This document shows, in pieces, positions 26,405 through 32,917 of a stretch of 32,917 nt of DNA. The translations under genes and the position numbers were made by a program. This stretch comes from CAZTDD01 sp964612675. GTDB taxonomy: Bacteria; Hinthialibacterota; Hinthialibacteria; Hinthialibacterales; JAKPRU01. How positions within the stretch are numbered: the first letter of the stretch is position 1; each line of letters starts with the position of its first letter. The notes below the pieces were generated by a model. The model made no database searches. It worked only from the letters and a program-made list of their open reading frames with translations, and was not told where the DNA came from. Where the stretch lies: the NCBI GenBank assembly GCA_964612675.1, contig CAZTDD010000077.1:1-32917 (forward strand). The letters are read 5' to 3'.

Positions 26405-26445
26405 ATCTCTGGCCCGGCAGTACAGCCAGCGGGCAAGACGAAGAA

Positions 26446-27216
26446 TCAGTCCAGGCCGAACGGTCCTCCTCGTAAACGACGGGAATCCCGCTTGCCGATC
26501 AGCCAGTCAAACCAGCTCCTTTCATTCGCACCGAGTTTTCCCAAACGCTTAGGCTTCAGGGCGGCGACAAGTAAAGCCCCATTGGCAAACACGGCTTTCT
26601 GCGATTTCCGGAACCGGGATAGCTGCTCCTGGTCGACCTTATCAAAGGGCTCAGCGAGTGTGAGGCGGGGCAGTGTACCCGAGGCGGCATGAACCTGAGC
26701 AGAGAGCTCGGCATAGTGCTTGGAGAGAGCGTTTACTGCCGATACGGCAAGCCCGGAGGATTCATTCTTGAATCTCTCACGGGTATAGGCAAGATACCAG
26801 GCAATCTCCCGATGCGCGCAGTAAGAGACAGGCTTATCCACATCACGGAGAAAACCTCTTGATGGGTTCTCGGCGAATTCCTCCCACTCGACGGGATGCT
26901 CTTTGAAATACACGTACCAGACAGCGAGTTCGACAAACCTCCGCAACTCAACGTATGACAACGAGACTTGCCGACATGCCAGCAGGAGAGGCACACGGCG
27001 AGCCACACCAGCCGCACCTTTCAAAAAGGGCAGAACCTCCCTCCGACTGAACTCAACAAGGACAGAGTACGTTGCAAGACTCGTCTTAAAGACGGAACGA
27101 TATCCAGAAGAACTCTTGAGAAGAGCGATGTCTCCGCCAAGTACTTCTTCCAATTCAGTGAGAAAATCGTGCACTTGGCGAACAACAACCGAGGAATGTG
27201 ATAGTGGCCGGCTCAC
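26446..27216 (-). CDS. unknown helical protein, third gene of the ParA operon
   Basis: Encodes 256 residues, not recognised. It is predicted to be mostly helical, soluble and basic at the C-terminus (LKPKRLGKLGANERSWFDWLIGKRDSRRLRGG). Two features stand out: a central VELRRFVELAVWYVYFKEHPVEW and, near residue 170, SKHYAELSAQVHA. The latter recalls the Y-x-x-LS-x-x-VH motif in several HEPN-like abortive-infection proteins, but no RX4-6H is present and the likeness is only suggestive. It starts at GTG overlapping the stop of the previous gene (GTGA), so it is translated together with the upstream genes. It is convergent with hicB. No function is assigned. Confidence 0.7.
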   Translation of the reverse strand: MSRPLSHSSVVVRQVHDFLTELEEVLGGDIALLKSSSGYRSVFKTSLATYSVLVEFSRREVLPFLKGAAGVARRVPLLLACRQVSLSYVELRRFVELAVWYVYFKEHPVEWEEFAENPSRGFLRDVDKPVSYCAHREIAWYLAYTRERFKNESSGLAVSAVNALSKHYAELSAQVHAASGTLPRLTLAEPFDKVDQEQLSRFRKSQKAVFANGALLVAALKPKRLGKLGANERSWFDWLIGKRDSRRLRGGPFGLD

Positions 27217-27728
27217 TCTCTGCCCCCTCGAATAACATCAAACCACCGGACAGTCTCACTCTTGGGTAAAACACCAAATAATGAAGCCAGTTTTTCAGAT
27301 CTTTCTTCGGGAGAAAGCCTTGAAAGAGATCGCAGAAGTTTTGAATGCATTCTCCTTCTTCCGTCTTTTTCGTCAAACTTCACATCAAATCCCAGATCGT
27401 TTAAGTACCCGGCCAACTCCTTGTTTGTCTTGAATAAATCCTTATGAAACATCAGATCAGCGACTCGTTTCTCGTAACCATTTGTCCGCCGCATCTCGAC
27501 GTCAGCTGACTTCTTCCTCGATGCAGCGGCGTCTTTCTTCTCCGACTCATCGGGAGGGGACAACCGTGAATGGGAATTCTCACCTGCACGCTTCGCGTCC
27601 CGGAGTGTCTTGAGACAGCGCCGCATGCTCGGAGACAGACCCTCTGTTCTGGCAGCCATCTCAAGCTCGGAAATCTCACATTTCCCAAGCAAGTCATAAA
27701 CACGAGCGAGTATTTCGAATTGATTCAT
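27213..27728 (-). CDS. unknown two-part protein, second gene of the ParA operon
   Basis: Encodes 171 residues, not recognised. A small helical N-terminal part (EILARVYDLLGKCEISELEMAA, 1-55) is joined by a charged Ser/Lys/Asp-rich linker (~55-85) to a helical C-terminal part (YEKRVADLMFHKDLFKTNKELAGYL ... LSPEERSEKLASLFGVL). The C-terminal part has the look of a small DNA- or protein-binding helical domain. Small proteins next to ParA ATPases often act as their adaptor or DNA-binding partner (ParB-like in role, not in sequence), which is inference here. The ATG overlaps the parA stop (ATGA) and the stop overlaps the next start (GTGA), giving a tightly coupled operon. Confidence 0.72.
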   Translation of the reverse strand: MNQFEILARVYDLLGKCEISELEMAARTEGLSPSMRRCLKTLRDAKRAGENSHSRLSPPDESEKKDAAASRKKSADVEMRRTNGYEKRVADLMFHKDLFKTNKELAGYLNDLGFDVKFDEKDGRRRMHSKLLRSLSRLSPEERSEKLASLFGVLPKSETVRWFDVIRGGRE

Positions 27729-28597
27729 GATTCTCTATCCTTCTTGTGAGTCAAATCGTGGATACGTTGCTCCATTTCCGTCACCAATGTTGAAATCTGC
27801 TTCTTGGTCGCCCACCGAGCATGGCTTGTTGCAAAGATTGGTGTCTTTCCGTGTACGGATCGCGAATATGACTGTGACCATCTTATTCGCACGGAAAAAA
27901 CATGTTCCGCCTTTTCTTCGATGCCCTGCATGTACTCGTCTTCATTTGGTGAGTTGCCTCTTCTCACTTGAGTGAAGACGACCCCCAGATCTCTCACGCT
28001 GTGAGGATCGGGATAACTCCCCCTGAACTCCTCAAGAGTCTCTTGCATTAGACCGTATCCTATGACAGAAAATCTGTCCGGTTTCACCGGTATCAATACA
28101 TAATCTGAGGCCATCAACGCGGTATCCGTTAAGACAGAATCCGTCGGAGCACAATCTATAATAATATAATCATAGCGATCTCGAATAAGAGTCAATCCCT
28201 TTTCCAGCTTGTACTCCACCCCTTGGGGATTCTTGATCGCTTTGGCTAACACCAATTCAGAAGGTAAAACGTCGAGTCTCGCTCCACTCGTGAAAGACTC
28301 TCTCACGTACAAGTATTCTCTGATCGGAGACTGGGTTTTCTTTTTCTTTCTTATACTTAAGCGCGATTTATGCGGTTCGATGAGAAGATCCGCAACTGTC
28401 CCTTTTTCCCTTTTGTGTTGCTCCCATTTTTCGGGTTCGATGAGGTATTGAGAAGCATTGAACTGAGGATCCAAATCAACAAGCAGGACTCGCTTGTCTC
28501 GGCTGCGGCAAAGAAACCAAGCGAGGTTCACCGCAAGAGCAGTTTTCCCAACGCCTCCTTTCATGTTCAGAAGCGCGATCGTCTTCGCCAAGGCCAT
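27725..28597 (-). CDS. ParA/MinD-family P-loop ATPase
   Basis: About 290 residues from ATG 28597, which has GGAGG ten bases upstream; a further 12 codons are open to 28633. The deviant Walker A is intact (LLNMKGGVGKTALAVNLA, with both signature Lys), followed by VLLVDLDPQFNASQYL (Walker A') and YDYIIIDCAPT (Walker B), then VLIPVKPDRFSVIGYGLM. These make it a ParA-type ATPase of the single-domain (soj/AAA_31) kind without an N-terminal helix-turn-helix. A basic insert (SRLSIRKKKKTQSP) could aid DNA binding. ParA proteins dimerise with ATP on DNA and move or position cargo. No parB or parS is visible; instead two unrecognised genes follow with 4-bp overlaps. It could serve partition of a lost element, positioning of a complex, or defence. 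Confidence 0.9.
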   Translation of the reverse strand: MALAKTIALLNMKGGVGKTALAVNLAWFLCRSRDKRVLLVDLDPQFNASQYLIEPEKWEQHKREKGTVADLLIEPHKSRLSIRKKKKTQSPIREYLYVRESFTSGARLDVLPSELVLAKAIKNPQGVEYKLEKGLTLIRDRYDYIIIDCAPTDSVLTDTALMASDYVLIPVKPDRFSVIGYGLMQETLEEFRGSYPDPHSVRDLGVVFTQVRRGNSPNEDEYMQGIEEKAEHVFSVRIRWSQSYSRSVHGKTPIFATSHARWATKKQISTLVTEMEQRIHDLTHKKDRES

Positions 28598-28634
28598 CTC
28601 CAAAGAACCTCCAAGCTCGGATACAACACACAAG

Positions 28635-28666
28635 AGTCGTACCTAATTCAGTCTAGTCGTATTATA
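28635..28666 (-). promoter_or_regulatory. promoter of the ParA operon with direct repeats
   Basis: On the minus strand a perfect TATAAT (complement of 28661-28666) lies 63 bp ahead of the parA ATG. Two direct repeats AGTCGTA (plus-strand notation, 28635-28641 and 28655-28661) are spaced exactly 20 bp, two helical turns, the second touching the -10. This suggests autoregulation by a DNA-binding protein, possibly the operon's own product. A -35 is not clear. Confidence 0.45.
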
Positions 28667-28732
28667 CACCATTTTGCATCGAATTCTCGAAGGTTTCTAT
28701 ATGTACCCAACTCGTGTCTCTTCGGTCTTCCC

Positions 28733-29725
28733 CTACAGCTGCTCCACCACCAGTTTATACAACGCCGGTAGCGTATCCTGAAACGGGCCGTTGATGTAGA
28801 AACCGGTGCCTTTGAATGCCTGCGGGATGCGGGTGACAACGCTTTTGATGTCCCGGAAATAATACGTCGGTTTCGTGTCGTCATCCGTGTGTGCGAGATC
28901 GGCCGGCCGCAGATCGAAATCGGCCGTGGTGATCCGGTTCGGCACATTGCCTACATTCGCCGCCATCGAGACCGCTTTCAAGAAAACCTCCGGGCCCGTG
29001 ACCGCGGAGCCGATGTTCAAAAAAACACCTCCGCCGATCATCCGCTCGACCTCGGCGGCAAAAACACCGAAATCCCGGCCGCTTGTCCCGCCCATCGCCT
29101 CACCGTCAAACGAGGGATGCTCGTCAATGATGTCCGTGCCCATACTCACATGCACGGTCGCCGGAAGGCGCACCCGATAGCATGTCGCCAACAAACTCAA
29201 CTCCGGGTGTGTAAACGTTACCTTGTCCGGAAACACCTCCCCTGCGATCATCGCACCCAGCGCTTCTCCCTGCCCTAACTTGAGCCGGTTGCCGTGATCG
29301 ATCGCCGCGTTCATATACGCACCGGTTTCATACGCCATGCCGAACTTGCCAAGCGGAAGCGCATTCGGCACATGTTCGCTCGTTTCACCGATGAGACCCA
29401 ACTCAAAATCGTGAATCGAGTTCGCACCATTCATCGCGACCAGCGTGATCAGTCCGCGCTTCACCAGATCGATCACGAGAGGCGATAGGCCCAGTTTGGT
29501 CGCATGCGCACCGGTCATCCAAATCACCGGTTTCATCTCTTTCACGCACGCGACAATGCACCGAGCGACCTCTCGAATCTCAGGGGTGTCAAACCGAAGC
29601 GGCTCTTCAAGAACTCGCTGGGGATTGACCAGATCGTCCGGCTTGACTTTATTCGGTCGGTCCGCAATCGGATACGTGTTGATCCGGCTGTAATCAAAAA
29701 ACTTGTATTTTCCTTTGTATTCCAC
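28733..29725 (-). CDS. deoxyhypusine synthase-like protein (bacterial family)
   Basis: Encodes 330 residues. It matches the deoxyhypusine synthase fold across its length: PVIWMTGAHATKLGL, LVAMNGANSIHDFELGLIGETSEHV, HPSFDGEAMGGTSGRDFGVFA and GSAVTGPEVFLKAVSMAANVG. K294 (in RDIKSVV) aligns by eye with the catalytic Lys of the eukaryotic enzyme. Bacteria lack eIF5A, and bacterial members are thought to work on polyamines (homospermidine-type synthesis with NAD) or have unknown substrates. The start is GTG with GGAG six bases upstream. It begins nine bases after the GH38 gene, so the two are co-transcribed. This pairing is not explained by known pathways. Confidence 0.85.
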   Translation of the reverse strand: MEYKGKYKFFDYSRINTYPIADRPNKVKPDDLVNPQRVLEEPLRFDTPEIREVARCIVACVKEMKPVIWMTGAHATKLGLSPLVIDLVKRGLITLVAMNGANSIHDFELGLIGETSEHVPNALPLGKFGMAYETGAYMNAAIDHGNRLKLGQGEALGAMIAGEVFPDKVTFTHPELSLLATCYRVRLPATVHVSMGTDIIDEHPSFDGEAMGGTSGRDFGVFAAEVERMIGGGVFLNIGSAVTGPEVFLKAVSMAANVGNVPNRITTADFDLRPADLAHTDDDTKPTYYFRDIKSVVTRIPQAFKGTGFYINGPFQDTLPALYKLVVEQL

Positions 29726-29734
29726 AGGTATCTC

Positions 29735-32551
29735 CTATCGGGAACGTGTCTTCTTTGGACGAAGTTCAATCGTCACGATCTTCTTCTTCGGTACGCTGAA
29801 CGATACGGTATTCCCTGACGGTTCGAGTTTCTCCAACCTCTTTTCGTTCAGGTTGGTCAACCAGGAGCCCGCGATCTCCCATCCCACAGCGACCTGCCCT
29901 CGAAGCGTTCGAGCGGTCGGATTATAGAGACGCAGGATCAGAGATTCACGATCTTCCGCATGTTTCATTGTGCTCATGATAAGCGCGTCCGGTTTGACTT
30001 GAACCAGCGACTGCTCTTTCGGAAGATCGCCCTCATGCGGGCCGACCTCGGCGGCTTCCAGCGGCAAGGTAAATCGTTCCGCTTCGCGATACACGTTTGC
30101 TTTGTCCCACGTGCCACCGTGCGGATAAATCGCGTAACTCCAATCGAGCTTCCCGAGACAGTGACACATATCCATCTCGGGATACACATCCCACCGGTCA
30201 ATCACCGGCGACTGCCTGAACTCGAACGCCCGAAAGAGAGTCAGCGCAAGTTCACGTGTGGGACTGTCGACCGCTTCGTATTCACGGATACCGTTGTTGA
30301 GAAGTGCGAGCCCCGTGTTGCCGTCGCTGAGATCCACAAACCGGTGCATGGGATAGGTTGGATTGGGTTTGCCGTAATAGAGCGAGTCCGGGGGCCGGTC
30401 AATCGCACGGTCGATCACATCGAACGCCGCCTCCGCACTCGATACCTTCGCGTCCAGATGCGTCGGGAACACGACGCGAAGCCGATGGAACTTGCAGGGA
30501 TTGTCCACTGTTGTTGTTACGTAAACGGTTTGAGCCCCTTTTCTGAGGGTGAACCGCGAACGGACAATAACGTTCCTACAAATCGAACTGCGGTGAACGC
30601 CGTCCTCCCTTTCTTCAACCCCGACGGGAATCTCCATCTGATAATCCACCCGATAGCGGGCAAGAAGAGCGCCGTCATCTTCAAGCGCAATCTGTACGGG
30701 CACCGAATGGCTGGTGAGAACTTCATCGTGCTCGGGCGGCATGTGGATCCAGGAATGGCCGACTTCGCCACCGTCCTCGATATAGTGCAAACCGTCGAAA
30801 ACATGGCCACTCTCTTTGTGCACGATCCGCAACGTCCCGTTATCGTTGATACGGACGTGAAGATGTTCGTTCTCCATGCAGTTGCGCTCCGGCACAAGGC
30901 TCCCGGTCTCGGGCGTGTCTTTTTCCTCGTGACGGAGGTGGAAAGTCTTGTATCCCAGAGCAGGAATGTTATCGGCCTGGAAATGGAGCAGATGCCGTTC
31001 CGCCCGTTGTTCGAGGCTGATGTCCTGCAGATTTCGAACGAGTGTGCCGCAAGGATACTGGGAAACAGTCTGTCGATGCGCCTCTTTCCCCTCCGGGTCG
31101 CGAATGGAAAACGCCTCATAGCCGGAACCGTCGGGGAGGTCCACGTATGCAGTTAGTACCTCGCTGCGCGCGAACGGTGAAGGATTAAAAACCGTAATCA
31201 GCGCGTCGCGGGCGTCAATATCGGAATTGTCGATTCGTTTCTGGATCTCCTGCATTCCGCGCCGCATGATCCCCTGCGAGATCATGATGCTTTGATCGAA
31301 CCGGTAGTGGAGATCCTTTTCCATCTGGTCGTTACCCGCGCCACAGATCGTGTCATGCGGATGATTCTGAAGGATGTATCGCCACGCGCGGCCGATAGGC
31401 GCCGTGGGAAACTCTGCGCCAAGCGACCACGCCAACCCGGCGAACGGTTCCGCCCAACGCTGAACCATCGTTTCCGCGTCATGGTTATGGCGTTTGATCC
31501 GGCAGCGGCTGGAGAGGACGTCCCCCATCAGGTGAGTCCATTTGCCGGTAGCACCCGGATCGCGGCTCTCGCCACGCACGATGGTGGGATTGTCCATCTT
31601 CTTGATTTCCGCTTTGAGTTTTCGCATGTATTCGTTCAAACTGCTTTGGAAAATACGTACGCCTTCGGGGAGATGCGGTTTACATTCTTCGATCAAATCG
31701 ATCTCGCGCGGGTCGGGTTCGGAGGAATCGAATCCCTGCATGCAAGCGATATACGGTGTCGTGAAGTGTTCGCTTTCGTCATCCAAGAGACGCTTCACCA
31801 TTTCCGGAATTTTCTCGATGAGCCAGTGTTTCTTGGTTGGGTCGAGGATGTAGTAATGCCCATGGTGATGCGGCCCGCTACAGAGACGAAACGGTTCGGC
31901 GCCCTTCTCCCAGGTATACCACCATTCATCCCGGCTCATGCCTTGGACCACGTTGCGGTAAATGTAGAAATAGTAGCTGAAACGAGAAAGCGCCCCGAAT
32001 CGGGTCCCGTAAACCTGCGAACCGTCCGCTCCTTCCATAATGAATTCGGAATGCGGTGTGTTGATCCCTCGGTAAAAAATGATCGTGTCGATATCGAATC
32101 CATGGTAGATCTGGGGCATCTGTGAGGTTTGGCCGTAGGAGAATGGTGTGTATCCGAGCTTGCTGACCTTGCCGTAGGACTGGGCCACACGGTGTCCGAT
32201 CAGTAGGTTTCGAACCAGCGATTCGCCGTTAACAATGTACTCCTCCGGCAGGCTGTACCACGGTCCGACGATCAGACGGCCTGCTTTGACCTGTTCCTCG
32301 ATTCGTTCCCGATTCTCCGGTCTGACGTCGAGATAATCTTCCACACAAAGGGTCTGAGAATCCATCAGGAATGAGTGGAAATCGGACCGTTTTTCAAGCA
32401 GTTCCAGAAGATTGTCCATGAATTCAAGCAGCAACAAACGGGTTTCCTGAAACGGATACGCCCATTCCCGGTCCCAGTGGGTGTTCGAAATTACATGCAG
32501 CTCTTTCTGCCCGCCTTTCCCGGCAGTTCGTCGACTAGTCGTTTTCTTCAT
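29735..32551 (-). CDS. GH38 alpha-mannosidase-like protein lacking the usual nucleophile
   Basis: About 938 residues from ATG 32551 (GAGAGGA seven bases upstream); the frame opens further to 32608 but without benefit. The N-terminal GH38 domain starts LHVISNTHWDREW, with zinc ligands H25 and D27. Later QNHPHDTICGAGNDQ holds the second His of the metal site. The C-terminal half is the usual beta-sandwich region (HLHVRINDNGTLRIVHKESG). The segment that normally reads PDxFG, where Asp is the nucleophile, reads GYTPFSYGQTSQMPQ, putting F137 in the Asp position. The codon is clear (ttc). It may be a binding protein, a variant with another mechanism, or a subfamily using a different residue. There is no signal peptide, so it is cytoplasmic. 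It leads a two-gene operon with the deoxyhypusine synthase-like gene. Confidence 0.87.
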   Translation of the reverse strand: MKKTTSRRTAGKGGQKELHVISNTHWDREWAYPFQETRLLLLEFMDNLLELLEKRSDFHSFLMDSQTLCVEDYLDVRPENRERIEEQVKAGRLIVGPWYSLPEEYIVNGESLVRNLLIGHRVAQSYGKVSKLGYTPFSYGQTSQMPQIYHGFDIDTIIFYRGINTPHSEFIMEGADGSQVYGTRFGALSRFSYYFYIYRNVVQGMSRDEWWYTWEKGAEPFRLCSGPHHHGHYYILDPTKKHWLIEKIPEMVKRLLDDESEHFTTPYIACMQGFDSSEPDPREIDLIEECKPHLPEGVRIFQSSLNEYMRKLKAEIKKMDNPTIVRGESRDPGATGKWTHLMGDVLSSRCRIKRHNHDAETMVQRWAEPFAGLAWSLGAEFPTAPIGRAWRYILQNHPHDTICGAGNDQMEKDLHYRFDQSIMISQGIMRRGMQEIQKRIDNSDIDARDALITVFNPSPFARSEVLTAYVDLPDGSGYEAFSIRDPEGKEAHRQTVSQYPCGTLVRNLQDISLEQRAERHLLHFQADNIPALGYKTFHLRHEEKDTPETGSLVPERNCMENEHLHVRINDNGTLRIVHKESGHVFDGLHYIEDGGEVGHSWIHMPPEHDEVLTSHSVPVQIALEDDGALLARYRVDYQMEIPVGVEEREDGVHRSSICRNVIVRSRFTLRKGAQTVYVTTTVDNPCKFHRLRVVFPTHLDAKVSSAEAAFDVIDRAIDRPPDSLYYGKPNPTYPMHRFVDLSDGNTGLALLNNGIREYEAVDSPTRELALTLFRAFEFRQSPVIDRWDVYPEMDMCHCLGKLDWSYAIYPHGGTWDKANVYREAERFTLPLEAAEVGPHEGDLPKEQSLVQVKPDALIMSTMKHAEDRESLILRLYNPTARTLRGQVAVGWEIAGSWLTNLNEKRLEKLEPSGNTVSFSVPKKKIVTIELRPKKTRSR

Positions 32552-32699
32552 TCTTTTCCTCTCAAATGCTGTAAAGGTGTTCCGTGAGGTCGAGTTTGTA
32601 GGGTACAATGCTTCATGACTGTGGGGGAAGACGCGTGGAGGTAGAGTTTGTGCGTGAAGACGATGGGTACTGTCAACATCAGGTCAACCCCCTCCTACA

Positions 32700-32721
32700 C
32701 CTCCCCCGGTCTCGGGGGAGG
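32700..32721. repeat. G/C-rich hairpin, left palindrome of a REP/MITE-like element
   Basis: CCTCCCCCG (32700-32708), loop GTCT, CGGGGGAGG (32713-32721): a perfect 9-bp stem. It is preceded by CCCCCTCCTACA, which resembles the inverted end of the right-hand element. Confidence 0.55.
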
Positions 32722-32866
32722 AAACGGAACGGAATCCGAATCAGTGCGACTCAGTATTTGTTGCCAGGTAGACTCAGCCTTGGTTGTCTGTTTGAGTCAG
32801 TGTCCGTTTTAGTCGCCCTCCCCAAGACTGACGCCGTCGCAAAAAGTCGAAGGTTGGCATCGGAAG

Positions 32867-32902
32867 TTCCCTCTCCCCCCGGGAGAGGGTTAGGGTGAGG
32901 GG
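32867..32902. repeat. G/C-rich palindrome, right end of a REP/MITE-like element
   Basis: A CCCTCTCCC...GGGAGAGGG palindrome is followed by TTAGGGTGAGGGG. Sequences of this kind are scattered in intergenic regions of many bacterial genomes. Together with the left hairpin it could delimit a ~210-bp non-coding element. Only one copy is visible here. Confidence 0.5.
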
Positions 32903-32917
32903 CGTTAGTTGCACCGG

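Larger units (their letters stand above)
32552..32917. other. gene-free region at the window edge
   Basis: No gene with a plausible start and family pattern is seen. The left part must hold the promoter of the GH38 gene, though no strong element stands out. The right part holds two G/C-rich palindromes described separately. Confidence 0.5.

Noticed and set aside
25779..26434. hicAB flanked by mobile-element inverted repeats
   Set aside because: Only a short CCCGGCAGTAC is shared, with no transposase or target duplication; too little for a mobile element call.
29960..31156. Long plus-strand open frame opposite the GH38 gene (another at 31292-32125)
   Set aside because: No recognisable protein pattern, while the minus strand encodes a clear GH38 protein over the same bases.

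Overview
The window looks like a chromosomal segment of an uncultured, Gram-negative-type bacterium. Secreted proteins carry long Thr-Pro linkers and a dockerin-like module. Two GspG-type pseudopilins with phylum-style C-termini, several large secreted carbohydrate-active enzymes and a bacterial TMTC-like membrane protein are present. This mix recalls genomes such as Candidatus Sumerlaeota or Hydrogenedentota, but that placement is inference from style and no marker gene (rRNA, ribosomal protein) is present. No tRNA, rRNA, CRISPR array or transposase was seen.

Layout. (1) 1-6104: a small membrane-anchored protein, a TMTC-like glycosyltransferase with a TPR tail, then on the minus strand a SAM methyltransferase and a secreted GxGYxYP-family putative glycoside hydrolase. 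(2) 6105-10348: a divergent promoter region, then one unbroken reading frame that joins an oligopeptide-type solute-binding protein to undecaprenyl-diphosphatase (UppP). Its 3' end overlaps a convergent CheY-like receiver gene, which follows a pseudopilin gene. (3) 10349-19916: a divergent control region with several dyads, an 8.4-kb gene for a giant secreted metzincin-like protein with four ~500-residue repeats, a second pseudopilin and a rho-independent terminator. (4) 19943-26404: a Pro-rich small protein, then a toxin-antitoxin array (two intact MNT/HEPN pairs, two decayed copies, hicAB). Two DUF4038/apiosidase-like glycosidase genes sit between the decayed halves, and the second of them is frameshifted. 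(5) 26446-28597: a compact, translationally coupled operon of a ParA-type ATPase and two unrecognised proteins. (6) 28733-32551: a GH38 alpha-mannosidase-like gene whose nucleophile position is Phe, followed by a deoxyhypusine-synthase-like gene. (7) 32552-32917: no gene, but two G/C-rich palindromes of REP/MITE type.

The most unusual items are the SBP-UppP fusion, the ParA-X-Y cassette next to an accessory toxin-antitoxin island, the traces of glycosidase genes having landed inside a duplicated MNT/HEPN block, and the GH38 protein lacking its nucleophile. All functions are read from sequence motifs by eye; no database search was possible.
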